Origin: Persicaria tinctoria
Taxonomy: Eukaryota; Streptophyta; Magnoliopsida; Caryophyllales; Polygonaceae
Length of the DNA: 64,000 bases
Direction of reading: 5' to 3'
Assembly (NCBI GenBank): GCA_037127255.1
Contig: JBANSL010000002.1
Coordinates: 44,502,392-44,566,391, forward strand
Part shown: in pieces, positions 46,301 through 58,815 of the stretch
Layout of the letters: each line of letters begins with the position of its first letter
Numbering within the stretch: the first letter of the stretch is position 1
The notes under the pieces: model-generated
The model's input: the letters and a program-made list of their open reading frames with translations, nothing else
Database searches by the model: none
What the model was told of the DNA's origin: nothing
Made by a program: the position numbers and the translations under genes

Positions 46301-47038
46301 CAGGCTTGTCGACTTTGCACTTGCTACAACTGCACAGATCCAATTCACGCATCCTCCACCACCCATGAAACCCTAGATCTCCATCTCCTTGTTCACTCTT
46401 TCTTCTTCTTCTTCTTCTCGACCCTCCATTTTGAGACCTCTCTCCATCTCTCTTATATCATTCTCTCTCCATCTCTAAATCTATTGATCCTAAAGACTTT
46501 TGCTTTTTTAAGAGGATCCTCCAGTACCACTTTATATTATGGGCCTCCCTCGTCGTCGCCTCTCCGTCCATGAGATTGTGCTTAATGTCGACAGGGGAAA
46601 GGCTTATTGAAAAGCTGAGAGGGATTCAAAAAAGGTGGATTTCATACCATGAGTTTTTTTAGATCTACAAGGAAGGTTGTTACTCGGCATTGGTTAAGGT
46701 TACTATTGTAACCTTAAAACATTAATAGGGTGAGTGACTTCATTTATTGTTCGAAATTTAAAATCGTTTAAGCGACGAACTTACACATAATTTTGTAACC
46801 CCAATCAGTGTAAGAAAAGGACATAGTACACTTTCACATTTAAGAGAGGACTACATGTATATCCGTTGCCCCAATGAATTCCAGCGACAAATTCCATATT
46901 ATTTCGTTGCCCCAAGCAGTGTCAGAAAATAACATGGTTCACTTCCACATTCCAGTGGCTGCCGATATCTATCTCCGTCGCCCAAATAGATTCCCGAGAT
47001 GACATACATCCAACTTTGCCGCCCTAGAGCTTTGTCCC
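46301..47038. other. Unassigned repeat-rich stretch
   Basis: CT-rich sequence (46400-46480), then CGTTGCCCCAA-type words repeated at about 46865 and 46910. These may be CACTA subterminal sequence. No gene recognised. Confidence 0.35.
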
Positions 47039-48447
47039 TATAAAGGCCTCGGGTTTTCCAATAATAAATTTAAAATAAATAAATTAAAATGGAATTAATT
47101 CCGGGTATTTCGAGAAAAACTCGTCCTCAACTTAATAAATCGGCTTTGAAACTCTTAAAGCGGATTCCGTCCTAAATTTGAAAATTTGACAAATGACTCC
47201 ATCTTTTTCACCTCGAGATTTAAACAAACTTCGGATGGCGATATCCTTGTCGGTTTTAAAAACCTAATTTATCGAGAGAGTCGGATTTGGAAAACTAACA
47301 TTCGGTAACTAACTTCGAGATTTAAATTTCGCGTGTTCGGGATTGAAGATTCTCGCCCTCTTTCACCCATGCCAACCGAAAAATCCAGCTTTAGATTGGA
47401 GCCTTGTGTGTTTGTATTCAAATGAAACCACAAACCCATAGCCTCAAATGGTGAAACGCCCTCAAATAGTTTTCTTCCATCCCTTTTCTACACCTCCTTG
47501 AAATAGCATGGAGTCAAAGCATGCTTCCTCTTGATCTTATCCAAAGTTCAGCCTATTGCACACTAAATCCCCATAAAAGCAGACCTCTTTGACTCATTTC
47601 AAAACCCATAGAAACCCTAATCCCAAATACATCCTTATCTCTTCCCCCTTGTTGTACCGTGATCTTCATAGCTCCAAGACACTACATTTCTCAAATTTCA
47701 CCACCACTACTCTGCAGCCACAACACCACCACCATCACCTTCTTCATCCTCTCCCCCACCTTTGTCCAAGGCCAGCCGCATCCCCACATTTGTCCCCTGT
47801 TTTGCCGAGAGCCAAAAACACCAAGCCCTACCTACTTTACTCTTCCTCCTTCCACCAAGGGCCATCAACATAGGCTTCCTTGCACCCATCTCGACATCCT
47901 TGAGAAGCTAGAGCGCCCAGAAGAGCCGAAGCCAGCTGCTGTAGCCCTCGTCGTTTCGCTCATCTGTTTTCACGATTGGCTCGGCAAGACCTCGTCCTCA
48001 CTCGTTTTTGCCTTCTTTCACCTCATCTCAATATAAAAGCCTGCCTTTAACACTTCGATCTCCACCATTCCTAGGCCTTCTCATTCGAAGACTCAACCTC
48101 GACGCACCCGAACACAGCCCCCGAGCTCATTTTCCGGCGAAGTCGAAGACCCCTTGGTGAGCTCCTCCTTCTTTCTTTTCTTGTCGTGTGCGTGTCTTTG
48201 GAGTTAGGTTGGGTGGTCATCCACGTCCTCAGTGTCAGGTGGTCAGATTCATAGCCGACCAAGCTCCCTCTTTTTCCTTTTGTTTTTTCGAATGCAGGGA
48301 GTTTAGGTAGCAGAAGAATACCCTGTGGGTCCCGCTTCCATATCAACAGCCACCTCAGCATGAGGGCCCATCTTTTTTTTTTCCTTTTATTTTAGCTTTG
48401 GATATCAAATTGAAGAGAGAATGGTTGAGTTGTCTGGGCCTAATTTT

Positions 48448-51400
48448 TGTAAAGGCTCGGATTTTCAAATCCCGATTTTCGGAAAAAAGGAAATTAAAAA
48501 TAGATTTAAATCAGATATTTCAAGAAAACTCTTCCTTAACCTAACAAATCGGATTTTAAAACTCATGGAGCGGATTTCCGACCTAAAATAATTTTTTTGA
48601 AAACTAACTTAACATGGCAACCTTGATTCCCGGATTTCAAAAATCTAATTACGCGAAAGAGAGAGATGGAATTGGGAAGTTAACGTCGGAAACTAATTTC
48701 GGGACTAACCTCGGGTTTCAAACTCGCAACGTCGGAACAAGATCCTTGCCCTCACCTATATTTGCCCGAACCGAAATTCCTTGCCTTAAACCCTATCCTA
48801 TGGAAGCTTGAAACCATGCCAAGTCAAAGATGCCTCCTATTTTGGGAGAACACCCACAAAGGCCTTTTCATTCCTCCCTCTCTTGCTCCCCCATTTTTGG
48901 AAAAGGACAAACACTATCCTATCCTTCAAATCGAGCCATCCTAAGGAGATAAACACATGACATCATCATTAGTTCAAACATAAATCAAGCCAAGAAAGCC
49001 TTATCTTAAAAGAGAGGAGATTGGGGAGACAAACATCAAACCCTAAACACTTTCACTCTCCCTTCCTCTCCTTGTGTGCCGCCACCATCAACCACCACCC
49101 CAACACCTCTCCTTTCTTCCATCTTGTGAGCCAAGAGTTCTAGAAGCTTCATCAACCTCTCTAGGAGTCCAAGGAGTCATTTTGGAGCAGCTCAACAGCC
49201 CAGAAGACCAAGATCGAAGTAGGGTGGCTCATCCGGGCCGACCCGACCCGAACATTCCGGGTGGGGGTCAACCCGAAGACCCGGGATTTTTAAAAATGCG
49301 ACCCGCCACCCGACCCGAACCCGAGATTTATAATTCCGGGTTTTCCGGGTCGGGTAACGAGTTCACCCGAAAACCCGAGTTTTAAAATTCCGATATATTT
49401 TATGGTTTTCAAAGGCGTAACACATATAGATTTATAATATTTTATGGTTTTCAAAGGCGTAACACAGTGTATATATACCATGTTAATATGTATACAATGT
49501 TATATATGTTAATATCAACATGTATACAGTGTGCATATATGTGTTATATGCACACTGTATACATGTTGATATTAACATATATAACATTGTATACATATTA
49601 ACATGGTATATACCATGGTATATATACACTGCACACACGTACGGTACCCATATGCACAATGTATACATATTAACATATATAAAAGTATACATATACCATA
49701 TGTATATTTATAAAAAAAAAAAAATCCGGGTCAACGGGTCGACCCCCGAGACCCGCCAGGTCTGACCCCGACCCGCCCGTTGACCCGGGATTTTCTAAAA
49801 TTCGACCCGAGACCCGACCCCTAGGGGTTTCGGGTCAACCCCGGCCCCGTGTTTTCCGGGTCGTGTCGGGCGGGGTTTCCGGGTCGGGTCCATTTTGAGC
49901 CACCCTAGATCGAAGCCTCAGAGCCTACTTTTCTCATTTTTGAATCTAGGAAGGTAAGAAGCTCATTCCTTTCTCCTTTCACCTCCAATCCCCCAAATTT
50001 TTCTCTTTTAACCCTCTAATAACTCCCCCAACTCGTCCAATAAGAAGAGCTAGAAGAAACATACTCAAAATTGCACTTCAAGCTACCCCAAAGAAGAAAA
50101 GTGGAGAGGAGGAGAGTTCGGGTGAGAAATCCTTTTGATCCTCGATTTTTACGTTCGATCTTGGTGCTAACATGTTTCTGAAAGCCTAGGGAAAAATTGG
50201 GAAAAAGGGGAAGAGCTAACAACAACAAACGAGGTTGAGAAAGGGCTAGAATCCACGATTCAGCCCCGGACTTGCCATCTCGAGTTAGAACATGCCCTTA
50301 GGGTTCTAACTCACAGTCGTGAGGACGAGTCTCGCGGTGGCAAGGGTGCCTACTTGGGTGCCCTAAGGGGGGACCTCAGACTCGCGACCGTGATACGGGT
50401 TTCGCGGGCGGGAGACGTCTCACGACTGTGAGACCCTCTCGAGCGCAAAAGAGAATTTGGCGGCCGAGACATCCCCCATCTCACGGGGTGCTCGCTGGGA
50501 CATATCGGGGCAGCGAGAGCCTTTTTCTCCCTGGCAAGATGCCCCCTGACTGAATGTTTTAAACTTGTTTTACTCGATGTTTGGCAAACGTTTTCGTGAT
50601 CCATCTTTAACGATTTTGGGAATTTAAATGAATAATCTAAAGGCTTAACTTGGGTTTTTGGAAAACGAACTTCATGAATACTTCAAGGTCGGGAATTCTA
50701 ACGTTTGACTCGGTTTTTGAAATGAGTTTCGGGACTAACTTGGGAACTAGACTTGATCGGTGACTAACTAGCATGTTGATGTGATTGTTTGACTAATGGC
50801 ATGTATGCGTGACTAATAGCATGTGTGAACCACTAATGGCACAATGAAATAGTAATGTTATATATATGTTATTGTACGAGTAATGTCTTATAGAATTTGA
50901 TGACCATGTTGAGATGTTATATGCGGATATGATCTTACGAGCATGAGAAATTAGATGAGTAATATATGGAGATTAATTTGGTCTTATGAGGTTTTGTGAT
51001 GCGATGAGTGGTTGAACATGATGAATTGGCAAATGCGATGTGCTTACGTATTTGATGGAATGATGTGTATGTTATGAATGCTTGAGTAGCTTAGATATAG
51101 ACTCTTATATTCTCGTTATACATCTAGGTGACACTTTGTGATTGTGATTGATGTGTGCCGGATCTACTATTATGTTGTTCTGCATAGCTAGGTAAGTCTC
51201 TTCAGAGCTTACTCAGATTGATCAGATTTACCTGCTTATATGTGCATGATATACTAGGTGTTGCATATCATAATAACATGCCATGTAGTATCATGTTAGG
51301 ATTACATTAACGAATGAGCATTCTTATTTTATACGCGTATGTAAACAGAACGGTCGTTATATGTGAAGTAATTAGAGTCTTTTCTATGGTCATATGACAA

Positions 51401-52255
51401 CCCAGTCCTATCGGGTCTCGTCCTGGGTCATTCGAGTCATGGTAACATCCTTACGGTAACACCTCTATTATTATCCACATTATTATTACTTTTCTTTCGC
51501 AAGACCACATATATGTTGATTATAATAAACATGCTATGGGATGGGCACCAATACGAGCTTGATGTAATTAAATAAAATGGAATGCATTCATGAGCAGGCT
51601 AGTTGATGTGTGCCCTATCGGGAAGGGGGGGGGGGGGGGGGGGGGTAGTGGAGAGATATGCCACTTGGCATTCTGTGTGGATCCATATAATCGCTTTCTG
51701 CATTTATATATGTAAGCAATCAACAAGCTTGCGTGATTTAAATTCTTGTCCTGCATTAGAAGCATGATATTAGGAATAACATATGTGTGCTTATTTGTGG
51801 GGGCGAGCAAAGGCATGCCTCGATTTGATCCTATGCCCCCTTAATATTTTTAGGTATGTCATATATGTATAGTGATGCTGATATGGCTCTATGACCACGG
51901 GGTTTTTGCATGGCGTGAAGAGAGAGTTGTGACTTTGACTCAAGTAAACTGTCAAGTTTTTGGATTTGAATGTTTGAATCTCGTTTTGACCCAACTCTAC
52001 TGTGGCAACCCTATTTATGGTTTTAGAATTATGTTTGTTTGCATGATAAATGAATTTCTCGTAACTTAGACTTAGGATAGGTATAGGGATTTACCCCGGG
52101 GATTCCAACGATCCTTACGTTTTTTGGTGCGAAATCCAACTTTAAAACACTAATCCTTGATTTTAAACCTTCGACTTGTACTCGGAGTGCAAGATCCTAA
52201 CGAATGATCCTTCCTTTGAAATGTCACTCGGGATTTCTAATCCCGGACCGTTACA
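48448..52255 (+). mobile_element. Solo LTR copy b with 5-bp target duplication
   Basis: Begins TGTAAAGGCTCGGATTTTC and ends CCGGACCGTTACA, flanked by ATTTT on both sides (48443-48447 and 52256-52260). No PBS or internal region adjoins it, so it is a solo LTR left by recombination between two LTRs. Length without the nested hAT element is about 3.1 kb. A poly-G run of about 21 lies near 51626-51646. Confidence 0.82.
49220..49907. mobile_element. Non-autonomous hAT element with perfect 8-bp target duplication
   Basis: GATCGAAG on both sides (49212-49219 and 49908-49915). TIRs TAGGGTGGCTCA at both ends, then GGGTCGACCCG/CCCGACCCG-rich arms at each side. The centre (about 49390-49710) is a TATACA/TGTTAATAT palindromic AT block. 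688 bp, no coding capacity. Confidence 0.88.
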
Positions 52256-52614
52256 ATTTTTTTTTTTTAGAAAAATCAAAGTGATTTTAGGCCTGTTTTA
52301 CAAATGAGATTTGGTTTTGGGGTTTTAACATAAAGGGCTAGATTTTGGAGTTTGACAAAATAAGGGCGGGTTTTGGTAATTTAAAAAAAAAGCGTTGGTT
52401 TTTATAAAATAAAAAATGATTGGGTCTATTTTATGGATCCTAATTTTGATAATAATATATATTACAGGTATTTAAAAATATATTATGGCCTTGTAAAATA
52501 TGGAGATTTAAAATATATTATTGGATTTAAATTGAAAAAGGAATTTGACGACCGTTTTCAAGGGGTCGGAAATCCTTACTATTTGACTTAAGATTTGAGA
52601 TGGTTCGTGTGGTG

Positions 52615-53820
52615 CAGAATGTTGTTACCTTTCTACAACACCAAAAAGAATAACATAAACCAACAACTTAACTAGCAAACTAGTAACTAGTATAGTGGAA
52701 TAGTAAGGGGTTGATCCTACAGAGAGAATACCTTTCATGTCTAACAAATTGCTATCAAAAGGGAATAAGATCAAAGAGTAATTGAATGAAAAGACAATTG
52801 AATAAGGCAAAAGTAACAATGGTGAATTTGTGACAATTGATATGAATGAGATAGTTTCCCCTATAATTCATCAACAGTGGTTACGTCTTTGATCCTCGAC
52901 TCTATCCTACCTTTCCTTGTTTGATTCTTCTAATGGTGGATTACTCCAACCCTAAGCAATTAGACAATTCCAATAACGTAAACAACTAAAGATAGAGGCA
53001 CAACTCTCTAACCCTAATCGATGCAATTAATAAAGTAGAATTGTCAATATCCCCACACACCCAATCGATGCTTTCATGGGATCGATTAGCTATGTTGTGC
53101 TACTGATTCAATTAACTTGCAAGGGATAATAAAATCTTTAGCAAGAAAGCAAATTCCATCAAGGAGGCCAATCAAGAGGGAATACATGCAATCAATCAAT
53201 GAAGAACAAAGATATTGAATCAATCAAACATAGAATAGATAGAAATTAAGTCTCACAAATCATATAACCATGTCTCTGAATTGCAGGCGAAACGAAAGAG
53301 GTTTTGTTCCTCATGGAAGTTTCTCCTCTCCAAATCTCCATTGGAGTCTCTCTCAAACTAGGTCTCAATCAATCTCCAATAATCTCTCACAATAGGCTAA
53401 AAGTCGGCCAACATAATAATAACCTAAAACCTAATTAATTTCCCAAAGATAGATTTCGCAATCCCGCATCTGGGCGACCGGCGGGCACTGTGGTTCAGGT
53501 GGTGGGCGTCGTCCCCATCAGAAGCGTATTCCTCGTCTGATTTATCCTGAATCCAAGCTAAGCTTCTTCCTACGCCTCTTCTTGCCTTTTCCAATGGTTT
53601 CCCCAGGTCCATAGCTCTCCATACTCATCTTTAGCAAAGCCATAAATGCATCATTCCAAACATCGGAACGTAAATCTGCGAATCAGCACAAAAAGAGCGT
53701 AGATTTCAAACTTGCAAGAAAAAAAATACTAATGACATGAAATACTCAATAAACATGACATAGATTCCTCTAAATGCAATAACAACTACCTATAATGCCT
53801 ATCTAAAACATGCATTATCA
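52615..53820 (-). mobile_element. Athila-type solo LTR, minus strand
   Basis: On the minus strand it starts TGATAATGCATGTTTTAGAT and ends with AGGATCAACCCCTTACTATT and CTATACTAGTTACTAG words, the same style as the 3' end of the Athila-like LTR at 39620-39714. No PBS or interior adjoins. The CA end is placed only to within a few bases (52612-52622), and no target duplication was confirmed. Confidence 0.6.
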
Positions 53821-53949
53821 ACTTCTGAACTAACGTGGGGATTTTTGACTTGGTTGCCTTACTAACTTGGCATGATGTCATGAATGTGTGACTAATAGCA
53901 TGTTATTATGATGATTGATTATAAGAGGTTATATGTTAGTTACTTATGA

Positions 53950-53951
<2 letters not shown>

Positions 53952-54018
<67 letters not shown>
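53952..54018. repeat. (TA)n(GA)n microsatellite, left border of element D
   Basis: About 39 bp of TA followed by about 28 bp of GA, then the TIR of element D. Confidence 0.95.
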
Positions 54019-54021
<3 letters not shown>

Positions 54022-54412
54022 TGAGTCATGTGTTAACATCCCTTACGGTGTTAAATGTTAACAAATCTAGACCCTTGATTGAGGGAAAACGGAAGGTTGA
54101 GATTAATTGTGGGTTTTTTTTTGCTTAAAAAAATCGTGGGTCCCACTCATATTGTTCCCCACCCTCATAATGTGGTGTGTGTAACTCACTCTCATCCACA
54201 AACCTACTTTGAATTTGAAAAATAACTGTATGTGGAAAGTGGTGTGTCATCTTGATTTTTGTAAAATTAACTAGTTAATACTATATGTTACCTTTAAAAA
54301 AATATATTTTACCCTAGGGGAATCACATGATCGATTAATAATCCATCGGCTCGTTATTTTGAATTAGCTTAAAATTTGTATGAATAATGACGAATAGTTC
54401 CATATTATCAAC

Positions 54413-55020
54413 GAATAATTCCTTATTATCAACGAATAGTGACTCTGAACTTGCTGAATAGTCGATAAATTCATGATCAATTTTAGACAGAGTTTGAATT
54501 TCAACAAACCTACATCTAACTGCCCCTATACATATGAATAATTTCTAATTATTAACGAATAGTGACTCTGAACTCACCGAATAGTCATAGTCGATAAATT
54601 CATGAGCTTGAATTCCAAGAAACCTCTATTTAATTGTCCCATATATATATGAATAATTTCTGATTATCAATGAATAATAACTATGAATTTGTCGAATATT
54701 CGATAAATATATGAACAATTTTAAACAGATACATACGAATAATTCCTTATTATCAACGAATAATAACTCTGAATTTGCCGAATATTCGATAAATACATGA
54801 ACAATTTTAAACAGATACATACGAATAATTTCTTATTATCAACGAATAATGACTCTGAACTTGCCGAATAGTCAATAAATTCATTAATAATTTTAGACAA
54901 AGTTTAAATTTCAACAAACCTACATCTAATGCCCCTATACATATGAATAATTTATACTTATCAACGAATAAAATGACCTTGAACCTGCCGAATATTTGAT
55001 AAATTCATGAACAATTTTTC
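54413..55020. repeat. Six-unit tandem repeat in element D
   Basis: Units start with GAATAATTYCTTATTATCAA at 54413, 54536, 54651, 54737, 54823 and 54945. They are of two lengths, about 120 bp and 86 bp; the short ones lack the GTTTGAATTTCAACAAACC segment. Confidence 0.85.
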
Positions 55021-55189
55021 CAGACTCTCAATGCTTTAAACAACATCAAAACATCCCAATTCATGAACATCCCTTACCACCAGAGTATAATTTCAGTTCC
55101 ATTTTGATCAAAGATTCGAATCTTCGATCCAACATCTTACCAGATCGATCCTTCCACAAGAGGTAGAGATGGATGGATTTTAACAATCC

Positions 55190-55550
55190 TAGAAGAAAGA
55201 GGAGCCTTCAGGACACTGCATCACTGTCGTGGAGAGCAAACTTGGCGGATCTGTTGGACTCAACCGCAACCCATTGATCACAATCTTCCTCCTGGCGGAT
55301 CTGTTCGAAGCAGCCGGCGCACGAGACGTGGTACCACTGGACTGGGGTCGCGATTCTAGGTCTTTTGGGAGCGAAATCGCCGATGCAGGCGATGGCGCTT
55401 GGCAGCGCATTTTGGAGGAGTGGAGGCGATGTGGTGGACGCAGTGACGATGGCGGTAGCTGTGTTCGTCGACCGTCGTAGTGCTGCCTTTGTCGACCGTC
55501 TGCTCAGCCATCTCCTCGATTTGCCTTCGCCGATCATGGCTCTCATATGG
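55190..55550 (-). pseudogene. Captured GC-rich gene fragment in element D
   Basis: A minus-strand frame encodes RIATPVQWYHVSCAGCFEQI within about 110 residues. The W-Y-x-x-C-x-x-C pattern recalls the zinc-ribbon in the C-terminal OB fold of replication protein A-like proteins, but the match is short and could be chance. No splice or start signal is compelling. Confidence 0.25.
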
Positions 55551-55767
55551 TGTTTCGTTAAAGAGATTGTGGGATTAAATATCTTTAAGTTTGTGAGGAA
55601 TTAGGAAAATGGTAGGTTGTCATGTGCGCACCATTAGCCCTCTTCCATATTTTTGGACTTTATTTATTTAATTATAATTAAACACAATTAATCTCAACCC
55701 TTTATTTTACATAATTGAATGACCTAGATTTGTTAACATTTAACACCGTAAGGCTTGTTAACATTTG

Positions 55768-55787
55768 AATATATATATATATATATA
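55768..55787. repeat. TA tract between elements D and B
   Basis: About 20 bp of TA separates the right TIR of D from the left TIR of B. Confidence 0.9.
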
Positions 55788-56104
55788 GGGTGAGGTTAAA
55801 GTGAAAAATGGGCTTAAAGTGAAAACTATGCTTAAAGTGAAAATGAGTTGATTATAGAAAAAGTTGGCGCGGGTTTAAAAAAAAATCACGAACCGGAGTG
55901 CACAGGCCCAAAAAATAAACCCATTCATCCTCATCCACCTCTCGCCTGGGTCCCTGGCATGCATCTTCTTAGATCTCAGATCTCGGATCTCTCCTGCCAG
56001 ACCGTCTTCTCATCCGCGCCGACGACCTCGACTGCGGCTCCACCCTCTCATGCTAGCTAGGGTTCCGTCTTTCTACGCCGGTTTCGAGGCTAATCGGAGG
56101 GAGA

Positions 56105-56185
56105 ATGTCGCGGAATCTATCTCGCATCCGTGCCTACGCCGATTCCGTTGTCCACCACGCCGGCCAAGCTGTCGTTGATGCCAAG
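56105..56185 (+). pseudogene. Captured first-exon-like fragment in element B
   Basis: ATG followed by 27 codons, MSRNLSRIRAYADSVVHHAG then QAVVDAK, ending exactly at a GT donor. It is GC-rich relative to its surroundings and preceded by a CT-rich leader. A second exon-like piece after an AG at about 56967 is broken by a stop. I do not recognise the parent gene. Confidence 0.35.
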
Positions 56186-57353
56186 GTTTTGCACATCTTA
56201 TAGTTGAATTATGAGTATTGTTCGATATTCAGGGCGCTAGTGGTTCCTTCGATTGTGTTTTCTTTTGTCGTCGATTCGATTGCAATTTCACTTTCCTTTA
56301 GCAGGCGAGATTCCTCTAGGTAATTGCTTCGTTTCTTCTCTATGATGTATGAATTCCTGTCTTTTCGTGGTATCATTTGATCTCGATTGTTTTTGCCATA
56401 TCCTTTGCATCCTTATTTCTTCTCTGCTAAATTTTGACAGTTTTTTTGGTGCGGTCTTTTAGTTTTTTGATTAGATGATTTTTCTCAGTTCAATAGAGTT
56501 AGAATACAGAGAAAATAGAGAAACTTCCGATGTGTTCTAGAAAGATGCCCTTGTTGTTGCCGATTCATTTGAACTTGAAAACAAAATAGGCAATTAATTT
56601 ATGCAGAAATTGATAGCCAATAATTTCTAGGTACAAGTTGCTGATCTTCTTCTTGCATAACTGATTAGGTTTATGCATTAATCTTGTAGGACTTACAGCA
56701 TATTCGGTCTAGCAGTAGCTCGAATTCGATGAGCTAGTCAGCAATTTCTTATTCTGAAATTTGCTAATGTAGGTAGGTAACTTGTGAAGTTTCAGACGGA
56801 GATGTTTTCTTATTTAGTAAACTTCTGCTCCCATTTGCTTCCTCTCTTCTCAGTTTACCCCAATCTGTATGTGATTGTATATGCCTAAGAAAAGTAGTGC
56901 CTTTTTTTTATTTAATTGTGGCATGTTTGGTATTTAACAATTGCAATTCATAACCTGTACGTGCAGCGCATCATGGCTCTTCAGTACACTAGGATGGCCA
57001 GAAGTTTCATATGAGGATTTCAAACGGTTGAACCCAACAACAATGCTTGAAAGAGGGTACGACACTAATGGGGCTTGTACATTAGTTTGTTCCTTTTCCC
57101 CGGTTTCATATTAGTTATAATTCATTTTTAAAAGAGTTTAATCCCATTCAACATCATCAATACTTGAAACTTAGTATCCTTAAATAGCTGGAGTGTTTTA
57201 GTGTTCCCCATGTGGGAATCTTATTGTAGCAAGAGCTCTCTAGGAGAAAAACAAGGGGCCTTAGTATAATTCTGTAGCCAGTGAACTAATTGGAGGATCA
57301 TATAAATCATGATTTTATTCTTATCTCTATTCTTGTAATTAATATGCTTTAAA

Positions 57354-57422
57354 AGCCTATTAGCTCAATGGTATAGCAATATGCTTATGCACAAAGATGT
57401 GGGTTCGACTCCTACATAGGCT
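57354..57422 (+). ncRNA. tRNA-like sequence, left member of inverted pair 3
   Basis: AGCCTAT/ATAGGCT 7-bp stem, D-arm GCTCAATGGTATAGC and B-box GGTTCGACTCC. The anticodon arm TATGC-TTAT-GCACA has one mismatch. Confidence 0.78.
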
Positions 57423-57479
57423 AAATTGCTTAATTTTAAGAGTTTGTATTATTTTCCGATAAAAATGCAATTCATAATC

Positions 57480-58085
57480 TTAATCATGCACTACATAATC
57501 TTATTTTTGCACTTAATCATTTTATTTATGCACTTCGTAATATTATTCGTGCACTTCATATTATTATTCATGCACTTTATCATTTTATTCTTGCACTTTT
57601 TCATTTTATTCTTGCACTTAATCTTTTATTTGCACAACACAATATTATATTTGCACAATATAATATTATATTTGCACACCATAATGTTATATATGCATTA
57701 TATCATCTTATTTGTGCACATTATCATTTTATTATTGCATTTTATAATCTTATTCTTGCACTTAACATTTTATTTGCACAACATAATATTATATTTGCAC
57801 AACACAATATTATATTTGAACAATATAATATTATATTTGCACACCATAATGTTATATATGCATTATATCATCTTATTTGTGCACATTATCATTTTATTAT
57901 TGCATTTTATAATCTTATTCTTGCACTTATCATTTTATTTGCACAACATAATATTATATTTGCACAACACAATATTATATTTGCACAATATAATATTATA
58001 TTTGCACACCATAATGTTATATATGCATTATATCATCTTATTTGTGCACATTATCATTTTATTATTGCATTTTATAATCTTATTC
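57480..58085. repeat. TTGCAC-type tandem array inside pair 3
   Basis: Complement of the AAGTGC array in element A: about 25 units of TTGCACTTAATCATTTTATT style. It has an additional higher-order repeat of about 155-160 bp (57615, 57770 and 57930 regions) containing TTGCACACCATAATGTTATA. A 252-residue frame through it is a by-product of the repeat. Confidence 0.85.
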
Positions 58086-58118
58086 ATGAACGGGAACAAA
58101 AAGAAGACAATCATAAAT

Positions 58119-58190
58119 AGCATGTGCGAGATTTTGAACTCGAACCTTTGTGCATGGGCACATCGTTATACCATTTTGAGCTAATAGGCT
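58119..58190 (-). ncRNA. tRNA-like sequence, right member of inverted pair 3, degenerate
   Basis: The minus strand starts AGCCTATTAGCTCAAAATGG, but the 3' acceptor half reads ACATGCT instead of ATAGGCT, so the acceptor stem is partly lost. The inner flank (GATTGTCTTCTTTTTGTTCC then CGTTCATGAATAAGATTATA) matches the inner flank of the left member of pair 1, placing pairs 1 and 3 in opposite orientation. Confidence 0.7.
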
Positions 58191-58718
58191 TTTAATGACA
58201 CATGTCGCATTAAAGTACAAAACCGCCATAAAAATCGAAACCCATAAAGAAAATATTTGGTAGGAAACTTACTTTACATTAGGAAAATGCACATTTATTA
58301 GTAATAATCTTTATTGTATTATTTGTTCACTTTATATTTTTTAATCTCATATTTTTCACTTTTTAAAATAAAGACAGGAAATGTGATGTATCATATTTTG
58401 TTGCATTTTGTAATCTTATAGATGCACCTTATAATATTATTTCAAATAAAAATTACGGGCTAAAATCTGCAATTTTTATAATTGAAATAAGGGCAATATT
58501 GCTAGAAATAGAAAGTATGGGAGATGTGGTGACATTTATCTCATATTTAGGGTCATTTACCCATTTATCCATTTACCCCATAAAGTTAGGCCCATTTACA
58601 CATTAAATAAGCCCATTTATCTATTACTCATTTAATTAGGCCCATTTACCTTCAAATTGGACCATTTTCACTTTAAGCAAAATTTTCATCTTAAGCCCCA
58701 TTTTCATTTGAACCTTTA

Positions 58719-58720
<2 letters not shown>

Positions 58721-58810
<90 letters not shown>
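58721..58810. repeat. (TA)n microsatellite, right border of element B
   Basis: About 45 TA units directly after the right TIR. LTR copy a resumes after it. Confidence 0.97.

Positions 58811-58815
<5 letters not shown>

Larger units (their letters stand above)
54019..55767. mobile_element. TIR element D (TA-flanked)
   Basis: The TIRs share TTACGGTGTTAAATGTTAAC, then AAATCTAG, and further in GGTTGAGATTAATTGTG, over about 90 bp. The left end is at the (TA)n(GA)n tract and the right end meets a TA tract at 55768-55787. The interior has a six-unit tandem repeat (54413-55020) and a GC-rich gene-like part (55190-55550). No transposase. It is unrelated in sequence to elements A and B. Confidence 0.75.
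55788..58720. mobile_element. TIR element B (TA-flanked), same family as element A
   Basis: The left end GGGTGAGGTTAAAGTGAAAA matches the right end of A. The right end, reverse-complemented GGTAAAGGTTCAAATGAAAA, matches the left end of A. It is therefore A-like in the opposite orientation and shorter (2.9 against 6.8 kb). It holds an exon-like fragment (56105-56185), tRNA-like pair 3 and an AAGTGC array. TA microsatellite lies on both sides. No transposase. Confidence 0.8.

Noticed and set aside
57354..57422. A functional tRNA gene
   Set aside because: The anticodon arm is too short and mismatched to give a 7-nt loop with a readable anticodon; the same is true of the other copies.
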